Positions 19,901 to 31,400 of a stretch of DNA of 64,000 nt are shown in pieces. Source of the stretch: Euonymus europaeus (lineage: Eukaryota > Streptophyta > Magnoliopsida > Celastrales > Celastraceae); contig OY756965.1 of NCBI GenBank assembly GCA_963580455.1, positions 6,398,501-6,462,500 on the forward strand, written 5' to 3'. The translations under genes were made by a program, and so were the position numbers. The notes under the pieces were generated by a model, which saw nothing but the letters and a program-made list of their open reading frames with translations, had not been told where the DNA came from and made no database searches. Numbering within the stretch: the stretch's first letter is position 1; every line of letters starts with the position of its first letter.

Positions 19901-20508
19901 GGACAACACGTCACCAAGGTAGATTAGTTCAATGCAACGGAAAAACAAATGACAAAACTCGAAATCCAACTAATCTCACAACACCAAACTCTAAAGATAA
20001 AATCCCGAATAAAAAATCCGTCAAAATTAAATAGAATCCTTCACGCAATCCCTCTGAAAACACACTTAATTATTCTAAACCTTCTTATAATTTCTTCTCA
20101 ACACAACATCTCACCTAATTAATATACGATTACACCATCCCCTCCATACAACAACTAAAAAGTGCTTTATAATTCATTAAACGCAAAACAGCAGCATATT
20201 CAAGACATAAGCAAACTGCATCATAAGCTTACTGCCAACTAATACATCCCCAATTCACAAGAGCTATAAACTATAATTAATACTAACAAGAATCCATAGT
20301 TTCGGCATTGCAGAATGTTCACTATTTTCCAAATGTTGCATTAACTTTACCAACTTGATAAAGGATATATCTGGACTTTCCCTCATGATGAGAGACAAAA
20401 TTTAAGATTTAGAGTTTAAACAAAAAAATAATAATAATAAAATCCAGACTCGAAGGATTGAGACGAGACATCCTATATTGATGGAATGAAACTTGGATTA
20501 AAACCGGG
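19901..20508. other. Intergenic AT-rich sequence
   Basis: I see no gene, no clear repeat and no recognisable element here. Confidence 0.6.
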
Positions 20509-21337
20509 AACAATAATGGGTTTTTTGGAAAAATAACCCCCTTTTACATAATTTTTGGAGATCTAACCCCACCTCCTATTAAATGTAAACTTTAACCCTT
20601 TTGTCAAAGGAAAAGACACTGCAGCCCCTCACACGTCTTTTGATGCATTTTTTCTTTTTAAAAAGCTGAATACTCCATGAAAACAAGCTCTCTCTTTCTC
20701 TCTCTTCTTTCCCACTCCTTCATGGTTCATATTCCTCAAGTTTTTCAGATTATTCAACATTCGTGCAATCTAAACTTCATAATATGTTACAAAGACTCGC
20801 CCAGAACTGAAACGATGCTAAAATCGACTACGCAAGCTCCGTCTTCGAATTCACGAACATAGAAATGCCCAACGTTCTTGCTAAGTGTTCAGTATTTCGT
20901 CTCAGCTTTTACCTGTATTTTAAGTCGAGAAGGAAAATCACTAAACTAAGGTTAGTTTTGTGCATTTGGTTTTCACAACTGCCATATTTTTACGTAACTA
21001 TACAAAAAAAGTATTTCGTTGATAAATGTATATATTTTTAGTTGAGAATAGTTTTGTTTTCGTTTATATCATGCTAATTTTTCGTTGATATTTGATTCAT
21101 TTTTTGTTTAGCTCATGAAATTTGTAGGGTTGATAAATGTTGTAATATTTGTTTGAAATTGTTGAGTTTGTTGATAAATTTTACATGCAGGTTTGAGAAA
21201 TTTTTTCTTTATATATATATATGTGATAATCAATTGTTTTCATGGAGTATTCAGCTTTTTAAAAAGAAAAAATGCATCAAAAGACGTGCGAGGGGCTGCA
21301 GTGTCTTTTCCTTTGACAAAAGGGTTAAAGTTTACAT

Positions 21338-22862
21338 TTTTTTTTTTTTTGATAAGCAGGCAAGCAAATCATATTAGATGAAAAAGAGTATTTACATCAA
21401 GACATCATGTAGGATGACCTGGAGAAAGATACATATCAACCACCACATTGAAAAACCAAAAGCTATGCATACATGAGATTAGATTCTTGCTCTCCCAGCA
21501 TTACTCCATACATGTATTGCATCTGCAGATTGTTGTAATAAACTAGTATTATATGGAAAATGAGGCTCGAGGAGATGAACCCAAAGTTGGAACCTGACAA
21601 AGATTAAGTCGAACACCTTGCTCCAGTCTGCAGTTTTACTTCTAAAAATGACCTCATTTCTTTCAATCCAAATTGACCAAACTATGATGAAGAATAAGAG
21701 TTTCCATACTTGAACTTGGAAGAACCCTTTGTTTACCATGCTGCACCATTGAATATAAAGATCCCTGATGTTAGCTGCTGGTACCCAATCAAAACCCCAC
21801 CATCTAACCACCTTATACCATATGGAGCATGGACCTTCACAATGACAGAAAAGGTGATCTGCAGTCTCCACATTATTTGAGCATAAAGGGCAAATATTCA
21901 AAGAATTTGGGATGACTCTCTTTCGAGCAAGCACTTCCCTAGTATGCAACTTATTCTGCAGTAACATCCATACAAAAACTTCAACCTTGGATGGAGCCAA
22001 ACCTTGCCAAACAGTGGACTGCAGAGGTAAATTTGTCAAAAGATGTCAATTCTTTCACCAACCTAGAGTAACATGATTGGACTGTGAATTGACCTTGGGA
22101 TGAATATTTCCATATTAGCTTGTCTAATCTAGTGGGGCAAAGAGGAAATTGAGATAGACATCGTTGAAATTCATCCAGCTGATCCTCCTCCCAGTTGAAC
22201 ATTCTTCTTCTCCAAACAAAGTTTCACTGCCAAACTGAATTACACCATGAGCCTACAGCTGAGATTTTCGCATCTTTTTGCAAGGATAAATTATAGAGCC
22301 TATGGAATAGTTGGCTAAGAGGGGCATCAGCAGCCCATTTATCATGCCAAAAATTAATACTATTGCCATCCCCTACCACCCAAGCCACACCTTCAAAAAA
22401 ACTTCCACCACTCTGAGAATTCACATTGGCATCTTCCGCCAACTTTTGAATACATTTCCATAAAAAGGAACCACTGTTAGAAAAGGGTATATCAGTCGAG
22501 CATTTAGGTGTTCTTCCTCTATTATATTTTTCTGAGACAACCATCCTCCAAAGTGCCTCTGGTTCATTCATAAAGCGCCACACCCACTTCAATAGTAATG
22601 CATGATTTTTCTGCTTGAGATCGCCAATGCCAAGGCCTCCCTCACGCTTTGATTTTACCACCTTATTCCAGCTCACATTATGCAATCTATTCTTGTCATT
22701 TGAATTTCCCCACATTAAATTTCTTTGTGCAGCCTCCAACTTCTTAATCACACTATCTGGAACTTTAAATAGAGACATATAATAAATCGGTAAGTTACTA
22801 AGCGAGGCCTTGATCAGAGTCATTCTTCCCCCAATAGATAATTGTCTGCCTTTCCACGAAGT
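21338..22862 (-). mobile_element. 5'-truncated L1-type LINE
   Basis: The minus-strand insertion ends in a poly-A tail (poly-T at about 21338-21350 on the plus strand). It is flanked by a 13-bp target duplication TTAAAGTTTACAT (21325-21337, 22863-22875). Insertion lies inside the right terminal repeat of the MULE-type element; the left repeat shows the uninterrupted target. Only the C-terminal part of ORF2 is present, the usual result of incomplete reverse transcription. Confidence 0.92.
21479..22859 (-). pseudogene. LINE ORF2 C-terminus (post-RT region and zf-RVT)
   Basis: Starts at the truncation with SWKGRQLSIGGRMTLIKA, typical of the segment after the plant L1 RT domain, and continues with NLPIYYMSLF, REGGLGIGDL and NHALLLKWVWRF. 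The C-terminal zinc-binding RT-associated domain (zf-RVT) reads WQGLAPSKVEVFVWM, NICPLCSNNVETADHLFCHC. Breaks: an in-frame TGA near 22221 (WQ-stop-NFVWRRR) and a frameshift near 22035. It encodes no active protein. Confidence 0.9.
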
Positions 22863-22949
22863 TTAAAGTTTACATTTAATAGGAGGTGAGGTTAGATCTC
22901 CAAAAATTATGTAAATGGGGGTTATTTTTCCAAAAAACCCAACAATAAT

Positions 22950-23467
22950 CAGCAACATTCACACACTCTTATAGCTATATAATATCCAATTTCGAAATCT
23001 CTTAAACCCAAAGCAATGGAATATCCAAAAAAAAAGAAAAAAAGAATTGATAGCATAGAGATCACTGATCCGTTTGGATCAGAGTATGTTGATAGAGTAT
23101 AAGCTCCCGTAAAACGTAAAAGCTGAGAATGTCTAAGAGTATGGGGAAGATAGTGATTCCGTGGTTTTGGCTTTGAGTTCGGGCTAGTCTCTTGGTGATG
23201 ATTGGTGAAAGAGGACTGGTTTCGAATGGTGGCAATGGAGGGTTCTTCGGAATCTTTGGCTCATATAGATGGCTTTTTTTTTCTTTCCCAAAATAGTAGA
23301 GCCTCCTATTTATCCTCTCCAAATCATAATCAAAACTCCTTAAAGAATCAATTTCCTTCATTTCTTGCCTAATCTCTATCCAAAATCAACTCTCTAAAAT
23401 CCTCCAAAAATCTCTCTAAATTTTTCTTGAAATCCCTCTAATTATCTCCTTCCCTTTTTATGTAAAG
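22950..23467. other. Intergenic region with an unsupported ORF
   Basis: A 99-codon minus-strand ORF (23062-23361) is rich in Pro, Ser, Tyr and Arg and has no domain I recognise. Codon quality and context give no support, so it is not called as a gene. Confidence 0.4.
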
Positions 23468-23483
23468 TTAAACAAAACCTTCC

Positions 23484-23808
23484 TTTTCTTCTTGATTTCT
23501 TACCCTTCTTTCACAGATTCTTATAGTTTCAAAATGAAACTCACAATTTTGTAAGGAAATGGATGATCTCCGAATCCCTAAGTCACCACCTCTCCTGTTC
23601 TTCTTTTTCCTGATGTCGTGCAAGACTTTAGAAGGAAACTCACAATTCTTTTCTTCTTGATTTCTTACCCTTCTTTCACAGATTCTTATAGTTTCAAAAG
23701 GAAACTCACAATTTTGTAAGGAAATGGATGATCTCTGAATCCCTAAGTCACCACCTCTCATGTTCTTCTTTTTCCTGATGTCGTGCAAGACTTTAGAAGG
23801 CAACCTGC
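23484..23808 (-). repeat. 165-bp tandem duplication within an open frame
   Basis: Two copies with period 165 (e.g. GATTTCTTACCC at 23494 and 23659) differ at only a few bases. Because 165 is 55 codons, the minus-strand frame 23468-23944 stays open and encodes two 55-residue repeats (KVLHDIRKKKN-RGGDLGI, ETIRICERRVRNQEEK). No known domain. It may be a hypothetical small protein or chance. Confidence 0.6.
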
Positions 23809-24087
23809 GTTTTTGCAGGTGAAGAAGAAATGGGCTAATTTTTTGGGCCTTTAGGTTATTTATTCGGCCATTTATTAGGGCATGAATTAAAATGATGGGC
23901 CAGGTGATTAAATAGGTTGAAGAGGGGCTCTTGCACTGGATCAAACTTTCAGACTAAGGCTTGGGTTAATGGGACAAATGAGTTTTATGCTGAACCTAAA
24001 CTAAGCAAGAAGAGAGGCTCATTTTTATCTCTAATAATGGGTCATAGACCTAATAATTGGGCTTTGGGCAAATTAAAAATGGGGTAT
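23809..24087. other. Host flank left of the Athila element
   Basis: Short non-coding stretch. It resumes after 35691 once the Athila insertion is removed. Confidence 0.6.
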
Positions 24088-25616
24088 TGTTATGTCGTTA
24101 GTAACAATTTAAAATATACTTACAAATGTACAATTAATATATAGTGAACAAGTAAGAGTCGATCCCACAAGGAGTGATGCTAATAGATATATAATCCAAC
24201 ACTTGAATATAATTGAAAGGGGGGGGTTAAATCTTGTAATAGATAAAAATTAAGACAAAGAGATTGACGTTGAGAACAAGAATGAGAATTGATATTAATG
24301 AAAACAATAGCTAAGACTCACTATCCACCACAAAACATTCCAACAATTTATAAGAAATAATAGACTAACAATTTAAACAAGCATATGATGACAACATTCA
24401 CAACAAGGTCATGGTAAAACTCAAGTTGTATGATTCTCTCTTAATTGCATGTAAAGTGTATGGCGTCTACCTCATTACGTGTATTCTTAATCGAAATCTA
24501 GCATGACGTCTGCATCAATCAACAATTAAGAATCCAATAAGAGCAAAGAGAATATGAATGTCACAAGAATCCTAATACATGGTATTTGTACTTAGGTGTT
24601 CGAGAATTGATTTTTCATAATTCATTTTCAACTGAATTATATGTTGCAAGAAAGAACATATTCAACAAGGCAATTGACCATGTTCTACAACAATTAATTC
24701 TAATACATGCTTCAAAGTTAGCTACTCAAAGAAACAAGATACTAGAACTCACATAACATGGAAAAATCAAAATCATCATGCTTGTAGAAATTGAAATCCA
24801 CACACAACTTATAAAATTGAAAGCATGCTTAGGGCTTCAAGACAAGCCCTAACTAACAAGAGTTTAGTTATACATAACCAAATAAAACATGAAACATAAA
24901 AACATAATTATAAACACAAGCCTTGTTTTCTTCTTTTCCTTCTTGTCTTTTTGCCTCCAATCCTAGCTTCTCTTCCTTCTTGTCTCCCAAGCTCCTTTTC
25001 TTCCTAGCTCCTACTCCTCTCTATTTATAGAGAAAATGAGCACATAGTGGAGGAGTTAGTGCCATCTTTTGGTGGTGGATTGTCCATCAAATTCGTGTGG
25101 TGGATTGTCCACTCTTTGAATGGAAATGGTATCATCAATGACATCAACATCCAATTACACACTAATCTTGTAACTACATTCTGGGCCTAAACGAAGCCTA
25201 TTATGAACTCAAACCCTTCATCAATATTGTAGATACAAATGTGTAGATAATTATGGGCTTTTGAATCACTCAATTTGGACATCAGACGCTCAAGTTATGG
25301 GCTTCCAAAGGTCTGGTCTGCAAACAGAAATTCTGCTTCGGATATAACTTCCAAACTTGACTTCAAGGCAACCTTTAGAGGCCCAAATGAACTCCGATTT
25401 CTGTGAACCAATACTTCCTGAAAATCTTGAAGTGTCCTCTAAACATTTTCTGAAGATCAAATCTCATTCCGACAGCTCTTACTAGCTCTTAACCTGCAAA
25501 ACATCCATGAAGATCTTAAGTACAATAATCTTGAAAATTCAGCTTTTAAGCACAATTTCTTGGCATTGCTTTGGTAGTATTTATTACTTTCAGAATGTTT
25601 ATTCTGACACTTATCA
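24088..25616 (-). repeat. 3' LTR of the Athila element
   Basis: 1529 bp. It retains a 130-bp segment (24245-24374) missing from the 5' LTR and has a run of eight G where the other LTR has sixteen. It carries the same TATA-type CTATAAATAG (near 25019-25028) as the 5' LTR. Confidence 0.95.
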
Positions 25617-26727
25617 CAACCCCCAACTAGCTTATTACTAGTCCCTAGTAATTCAAGCGTAAAAATGTTATGAGAAATGATTGAAAGTAACAATTCTAGA
25701 ACAAAAGGTAAGAGATCACAATTCCTATCCAGATTAGTATAGTCACAACTTCCAACACTTGTGTGTGTGCTAAGCCAAAACCTTCATACCACAATCTATA
25801 ATGCATATAACCTCAAACAATTTATCCAAGTAAAAGCCTCAACTCCATATTCTCACAGGGTATAGAAGGATTTTTTGGCTATGAATTTCTCTCATGGAGT
25901 TGGAAAATAGATATGCACTCAGAAGAAAAGTCAATTTAAGGACAAACAAATAAACAAACATTGATCAAATGATAGGTATATTAGCTGTCAAGAACTTCCA
26001 CCAGTCTTACCACAAACCTGCTTTGGAATTCTATTGATCAACATTTTCCAATTGACAAACTAATAGAGCCTTATCACATAACAACTTATCTACTGACGAA
26101 TGACGAATACACATAACAATTTTTTTCTTTTTCTTCTTTTTTTTCTTTTTTCTACAACAATCCTTTTTTTTCCTTTTTTTTTATGTCTCGAATTCATAAT
26201 CTCGAATTCAAAATATAGAACATCTCAAACAAAGGCCCAATAAAAGTACAACATTGTTCTCCAACATTGATCAATATCATCCTCAGCTCTCATCCAATCA
26301 TTCCACAAACCATGTAATGGTGTTCATTGACAGCAATTAACCATTTCAAAAAAATCAATGCAAGTTCATAAGTTGTTTACTCATTTCTCTCCACTCATTT
26401 GTGCTTGAACCAGAATATAGTCTTAGTCATATGCATTATCATCCATCTTACCACAAGGCTTAGTATTGGTGGACAAAAGTGTGTTAAAAGTTGCTTTCTA
26501 AAAATCCAGATAGAAAAATTGACTCAAACTAATTGTACCAGTACCAAATCATCAAACTGCATAAATGTAACTGCATAAATATGTCACCACCCCCAACCTA
26601 AACGACACATTGTCCGCAATGTGAAAATGACGAAGAATGGAAAAGCAATGCAATGCAAGGAAACAGGGGATAGAAAAATACAACCTGAGGTGGAAAATGC
26701 TCGGACAATGGTGGAAGGGGAAGATGG
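25617..26727 (-). other. Athila 3' non-coding region
   Basis: The polypurine tract abuts the 3' LTR. A T-rich stretch (26121-26183) and short ORFs follow. No conserved protein motif seen. Confidence 0.7.
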
Positions 26728-27711
26728 TTAGCGCCGCATCATATTCATTAGGACATTCAACATGTGTTCCAGCCGCTGTTGTCCAACCTCCAACCTATGC
26801 AGGCGGGCTAAGATGTCATGAATATGGTCTGTCGAAGGTAGTGCAGCAGCAGAAGAGTCAGACACTTCCGGTGGTAAAGCAACTGGACTTCGCGGTGTTT
26901 GTTGTCTGCGAGCATTGGAACGCATGTGGCCAGTACTCTGACGCCAGGTAGAGTTCTCCAAAACAGTCACTGAATAATTGGAAGTTGTCTGACTTGGAGG
27001 TGGGAGAATGCCCATACTGAAAAGCAACCGTGTGATGAGTCTCGGGAAAAATAATCTCCCAACCTTGGTTTTTTGTCTCTCCACGAGGGTCTTCGCCTTA
27101 AGAATGCTCTCAAGGTAAATCCGGCCAATATCAAACCAGGCTCCACGATACATGTAATATAGGACAGAGAGTATGTTACCCTGTCGTTGTTGACTATGTC
27201 CAATGGGGCAAAGGTTACTTCGGATGGCATCATCAAGCATCCACATCTTGGACGGCAAATAAGAGCGGCGTGTAGAAGCAGCATTATTCGGATCATGTCG
27301 CCCTTGACACAGATCACCAATCATCTCTTGATGGGAAATAGAGATCGGCGCTTGAAAACCTACAGCAACGTCAGCGGTAGGTGGATAACCTAAACACGAG
27401 CAAATATCCGCTGACGTGAATCGAAGCCGAAGACCAGGGATGTCAACCTGATACACTGGGTGAGTGTCAGAAGAGTGGGGTATTTTGTGAAGAGTATGGT
27501 AGAAAGAGCGAACGATGTGAGGATACACCGGTAAGTCATCTTTTGGATCAGGATCGACCAAGAACAGCAGAGAATGGTCACGGAGGTAGCTCATGGCCCA
27601 TCGGTTGGCAGAATCGTTCAGGATTTTTGAATCGGTTCGACGTTCTGGCAGGATCGTAGCTCTGGCGAATAAATCTATCGTCGCAACGGCATCGTGGGGG
27701 CTGCGCGACAT
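26728..27711 (-). CDS. Athila third ORF (env-position, plant-transposon-protein type), 327 aa
   Basis: Intact ORF between pol and the 3' LTR, the position of the so-called env-like gene of Athila elements. The N-terminal two thirds are globular with motifs YLRDHSLLFLVDPD, HIVRSFYHTL, DICSCLGYPP, SKMWMLDDAIRSNLCPIGH and LYYMYRGAWFDIGRIYLE, matching my memory of the 'putative plant transposon protein' domain. Residues 250-285 are low-complexity Arg/Ser/Pro, and the last 35 residues form a probable coiled coil (HIHDILARLHRLEVGQQRLE). I see no signal peptide and no convincing membrane helix, so an envelope function is not supported. How it is expressed (separate ORF, 0.7 kb after pol) is unknown. 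Confidence 0.75.
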   Translation of the reverse strand: MSRSPHDAVATIDLFARATILPERRTDSKILNDSANRWAMSYLRDHSLLFLVDPDPKDDLPVYPHIVRSFYHTLHKIPHSSDTHPVYQVDIPGLRLRFTSADICSCLGYPPTADVAVGFQAPISISHQEMIGDLCQGRHDPNNAASTRRSYLPSKMWMLDDAIRSNLCPIGHSQQRQGNILSVLYYMYRGAWFDIGRIYLESILKAKTLVERQKTKVGRLFFPRLITRLLFSMGILPPPSQTTSNYSVTVLENSTWRQSTGHMRSNARRQQTPRSPVALPPEVSDSSAAALPSTDHIHDILARLHRLEVGQQRLEHMLNVLMNMMRR

Positions 27712-28410
27712 ACTGTGACGGAGGAAGAGAAAGACGATCTGAAAAGAAAGAGAGTTGAAAATAAGGAATAAACAGAGTATGAGAAGAAAACAATTAGGGT
27801 TACGATTTTTTTTTTTTTGAATTGTTTTTTTTTATAGATCATTGGTGAAGAAGATATAAACAATTATATCACTAATTACACCAGAGAAATTCCCAGGAAA
27901 GATTGGAGGGACACAGTGGTCCACTTAAATACCAAACTCCTTAGACAGAATTTCCCTAGACATGCAATATAAATAGATATATATATATATATATATATTT
28001 TTTTTTGTTTTTTTTTTCTCAACCAATGCACATGCACAAGTAAGGTAATAGAGGCTCATTCCAGTGACTTCTGTGCTAACGCCATCGAGTGCTTTCCTTC
28101 GGCCTATCAGGAGACCAAAGCTTTTGTCCACAGGATCAAAATGTAAACCTTCAGGTCTTATACTAATGACAATACCGTCATGAGATGCTCTCCCTCCCAG
28201 CTGCCCTATAAGTAAACATTTGAAGATCCAAACCACATTAAGCTGGTGGAGAAAGCTCACACCGTAGACATATGGGCGCAATCAAGCCCCACGCACACAA
28301 AAGTGTACAGTGACCACCTCAAGGTGAAAGTAAAAGTGAATATGCTAAGAAATATGGGTTGCCTCCCATAAGCGCTAAATTTAGCGTCGTCAGCCAGACG
28401 GAACAGCGTA
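27712..28410 (-). other. Athila spacer between pol and third ORF
   Basis: Non-coding. It contains poly-T runs, an AT microsatellite (27977-28000) and, at about 28351-28395, the sequence TGGGTTGCCTCCCATAAGCG with an AATTTAGCGTCGTCAG tail just after the pol stop. I recognise that motif as recurrent in plant Athila/gypsy elements. Confidence 0.6.
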
Positions 28411-31400
28411 TCAAGTGAGTGGAACAGGATCAGAGAGCCTTAAATTCTCATCAAAATCTTCTGTTGCTGGCTCTAAGTAGTGCTTGAGACGATGACCATT
28501 CACTTTAAAAATATTTCCCGTCTGTGGGTGTTGAAGATTCACTGCACCATGTGAAAAAACATGAGTAATGAGGAATGGACCATACCATCGTGAACGGAGC
28601 TTACCTGGGAATAGTCTTAGGCGTGAGTTATATAATAAGACTTTCTGCCCAGGTTCAAAATGTTTTCTCAAAATGGTCTTATCATGATAGGCCTTGGTCT
28701 TCTCCTTGTATATTTTAGAGCTCTCATAGGCTTCATTTCGGAGTTCTTCCAACTCACTCAACTGCAACTTTCGTTGCTCTCCTTCAGCCTTCATCTCAAA
28801 ATTGTACTGTTTGATAGCCCAATATGCTTTGTGCTCTAATTCAACTGGTAAGTGGCAGGGTTTATCAAAAACCAACCTGTATGGTGACATTCCAATCGGA
28901 GTTTTATAGGCTGTACGATAAGTCCCTAGAGCATCCATGAGACGATCAGACCAATCCTTGCGTGAGGAGCTCACAGTCTTCTCCAATATCTGTTTAATTT
29001 CCCTATTACAGATTTCAGCTTGTCCGCTTGTCTGTGGATGATATGGCGTGGACACCTTATGTTTGACTCCGTACTTTTGCAATAGTGCTGCAAAAAGTTT
29101 ATTATTGAAATGGGACCCTCCATCACTAATGATCGCCCTGGGTGTTCCAAATCTTGCAAATATATTTTCTTTAAGGAATCTGAGGACAACTCGAGAATCA
29201 TTAGTCTTGGATGAAACTGCTTCCACCCATTTTGAAACATAATCCACAACAAGTAAGATATATAAATAACCTTTAGATGAAGGAAAAGGTCCCATGAAAT
29301 CAATACCCCAAACATCAAAAATTTCAACTATTAGAATAGGTGATAAAGGCATCTGATTCCTAGATGAAAGATTACCTAACCGCTGACACCTATCACAAGT
29401 AGAGCAGAAAGTATATGCATCTTTGAACAAACTCGGCCAATGAAATCCACATTGCAATACTTTCAAAGCTGTCTTCTTTGGACCAGAATGTCCTCCACAA
29501 GCATATGAGTGACAAAACGTGAGTATGGATTGAAATTCTGATTCTGGCACACACCGTCTGATGATTTGGTCAGAACACCATTTGAAAAGGTATGGATCAT
29601 CCCATATGTAATACTTTGCTGTTGTCACGAGTTTATCCTTGTAAGTTCTTGGCAAATTTCCTGGAAGATCACCTGTAACAAGGTAATTGACAATGTCAGC
29701 ATACCATGGTGTAGAAATAGATAAAGATAGTAATTGCTCATCAGGAAAATTCTCATTTAGAGGCAAAGAGTCTTCTTCGGTCACTGAGTTGTTCACCAAA
29801 CGGCTGAGGTGATCGGCCACCACATCCTCGGATCCTTTTTTGTCCTTAATCTCCAGATCGAACTCTTGAAGTAGTAGAATCCATCTAATCAAGCGAGGCT
29901 TTGCATCCTTCTTTTGAAGAAGGTACCTAAGAGCTGCATGGTCAGAAAATACAATTACTTTAGTGCCAATCAAATATGCACGAAATTTTTCTAAAGCAAA
30001 AATAACAGAAATGAGCTCCTTCTCTGTAGTGGAGTAGTTTAATTGGGCATCATTGAGTGTTCTACTGGCATAGTAGATAACATGAGGTACTTTATTTACT
30101 CGTTGTCCCAAAACTGCTCCTACAGCATAATCTGAAGCATCGCACATTAGTTCAAAAGGGAGGCTCCAATTGGGAGGCATCATGATCGGTGCTGATGTAA
30201 GAAGAAGTTTAAGCTTGTTAAAAGCTGTCAAACATGTCTCATCAAACTCAAATGTCACATCCTTGGATAGTAAGTTACACAATGGCTTAGCTATCTTGGA
30301 GAAATCCTTGATGAACCTCCTGTAGAAACCTGCATGTCCAAGGAAAGATCTTATTTCCTTAACTGTAGATGGAGGTGGAAGATTACTTACCAGATCCACT
30401 TTTGCTTTGTCAACTTCTATTCCCTTGCTAGAGATGATATGACCAAGTACAATTCCTTGTTGTACCATAAAATGACATTTTTCCCAGTTTAAAACTAGAT
30501 TGCATTCTTGGCATCTTTCTAAGACCAAAGCGAGATTATGAAGGCATTTATCAAAAGATGAACCAAATACACTAAAATCATCCATAAATACCTCAATAAT
30601 GTGCTCCACCATATCTGAAAATATGCTCATCATACACCTTTGAAAAGTACCTGGAGCATTGCAAAGACCAAAAGGCATGCGCCTGTAGGCGAATGTACCA
30701 TATGGACAAGTAAATGTCGTCTTGTCTTGATCTTCTGGTGCTATTGCAATCTGATTGTAGCCCGAATATCCATCAAGAAAACAATAATGGCTATGACCTG
30801 CAAGACGTTCCAACATTTGATCAATAAAAGGTAGTGGAAAATGATCTTTTCTAGTACCTGAATTAAGCTTTCTGTAGTCAATGCAAACACGCCATCCTGT
30901 TTGAACTCGCGTGGGAACCAACTCATTATCTTCATTAAGGACTACTGTAACTCCAGATTTTTTAGGAACCACTTGTACCGGACTAACCCATTTGCTATCA
31001 GAGATAGGGTAAATAATGCCAACATCTAGCAATTTGAGTACTTCTTTTAGCACCACCTCCTTCATTATTGGGTTAAGTCTGCGTTGGGCATCTCTTGTTG
31101 GTTTTGTTCCCTCCTCTAGTAGTATCCGATGCATACATCTAGAGGGACTGATTCCTCTGATATCAGCAATACTCCATCCGATTGATGTTTTATGCTTTTT
31201 TAGTACTCTCAACAATTTCTCTTCTTCTTCAATGCTGAGGTCAGATGCAATGATTACTGGCAATGTACTTTCTTCGCCCACATACGCGTACTTCAAATGC
31301 TTTGGTAGTTCCTTCAACTCCAATTGAGGTGCCTGCACAATAGATGGTACAAGTTTTGTCTTAGGCACTGGTAAAGACTCAAAGGCAGAAATATACATAC

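Larger units (their letters stand above)
20518..22940. mobile_element. MULE-type DNA element with long terminal inverted repeats, split by a LINE
   Basis: Terminal inverted repeats of about 169 bp: left 20518-20686, right 21234-21337 plus 22876-22940. Both start GGGTTTTTTGGAAAAATAA. A perfect 9-bp target duplication AACAATAAT flanks the element (20509-20517, 22941-22949), the hallmark of Mutator-like elements. Without the LINE the element is about 0.9 kb. Its core (20687-21233) has only short ORFs (e.g. 20677-20862) and no transposase domain, so it is non-autonomous. Confidence 0.88.

Noticed and set aside
23062..23361. Minus-strand ORF of 99 codons
   Set aside because: No domain, no splice or context support, and the length is possible by chance in this composition.
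26637..26951. Plus-strand ORF opposite the Athila third ORF
   Set aside because: Antisense shadow of the minus-strand ORF, no domain.
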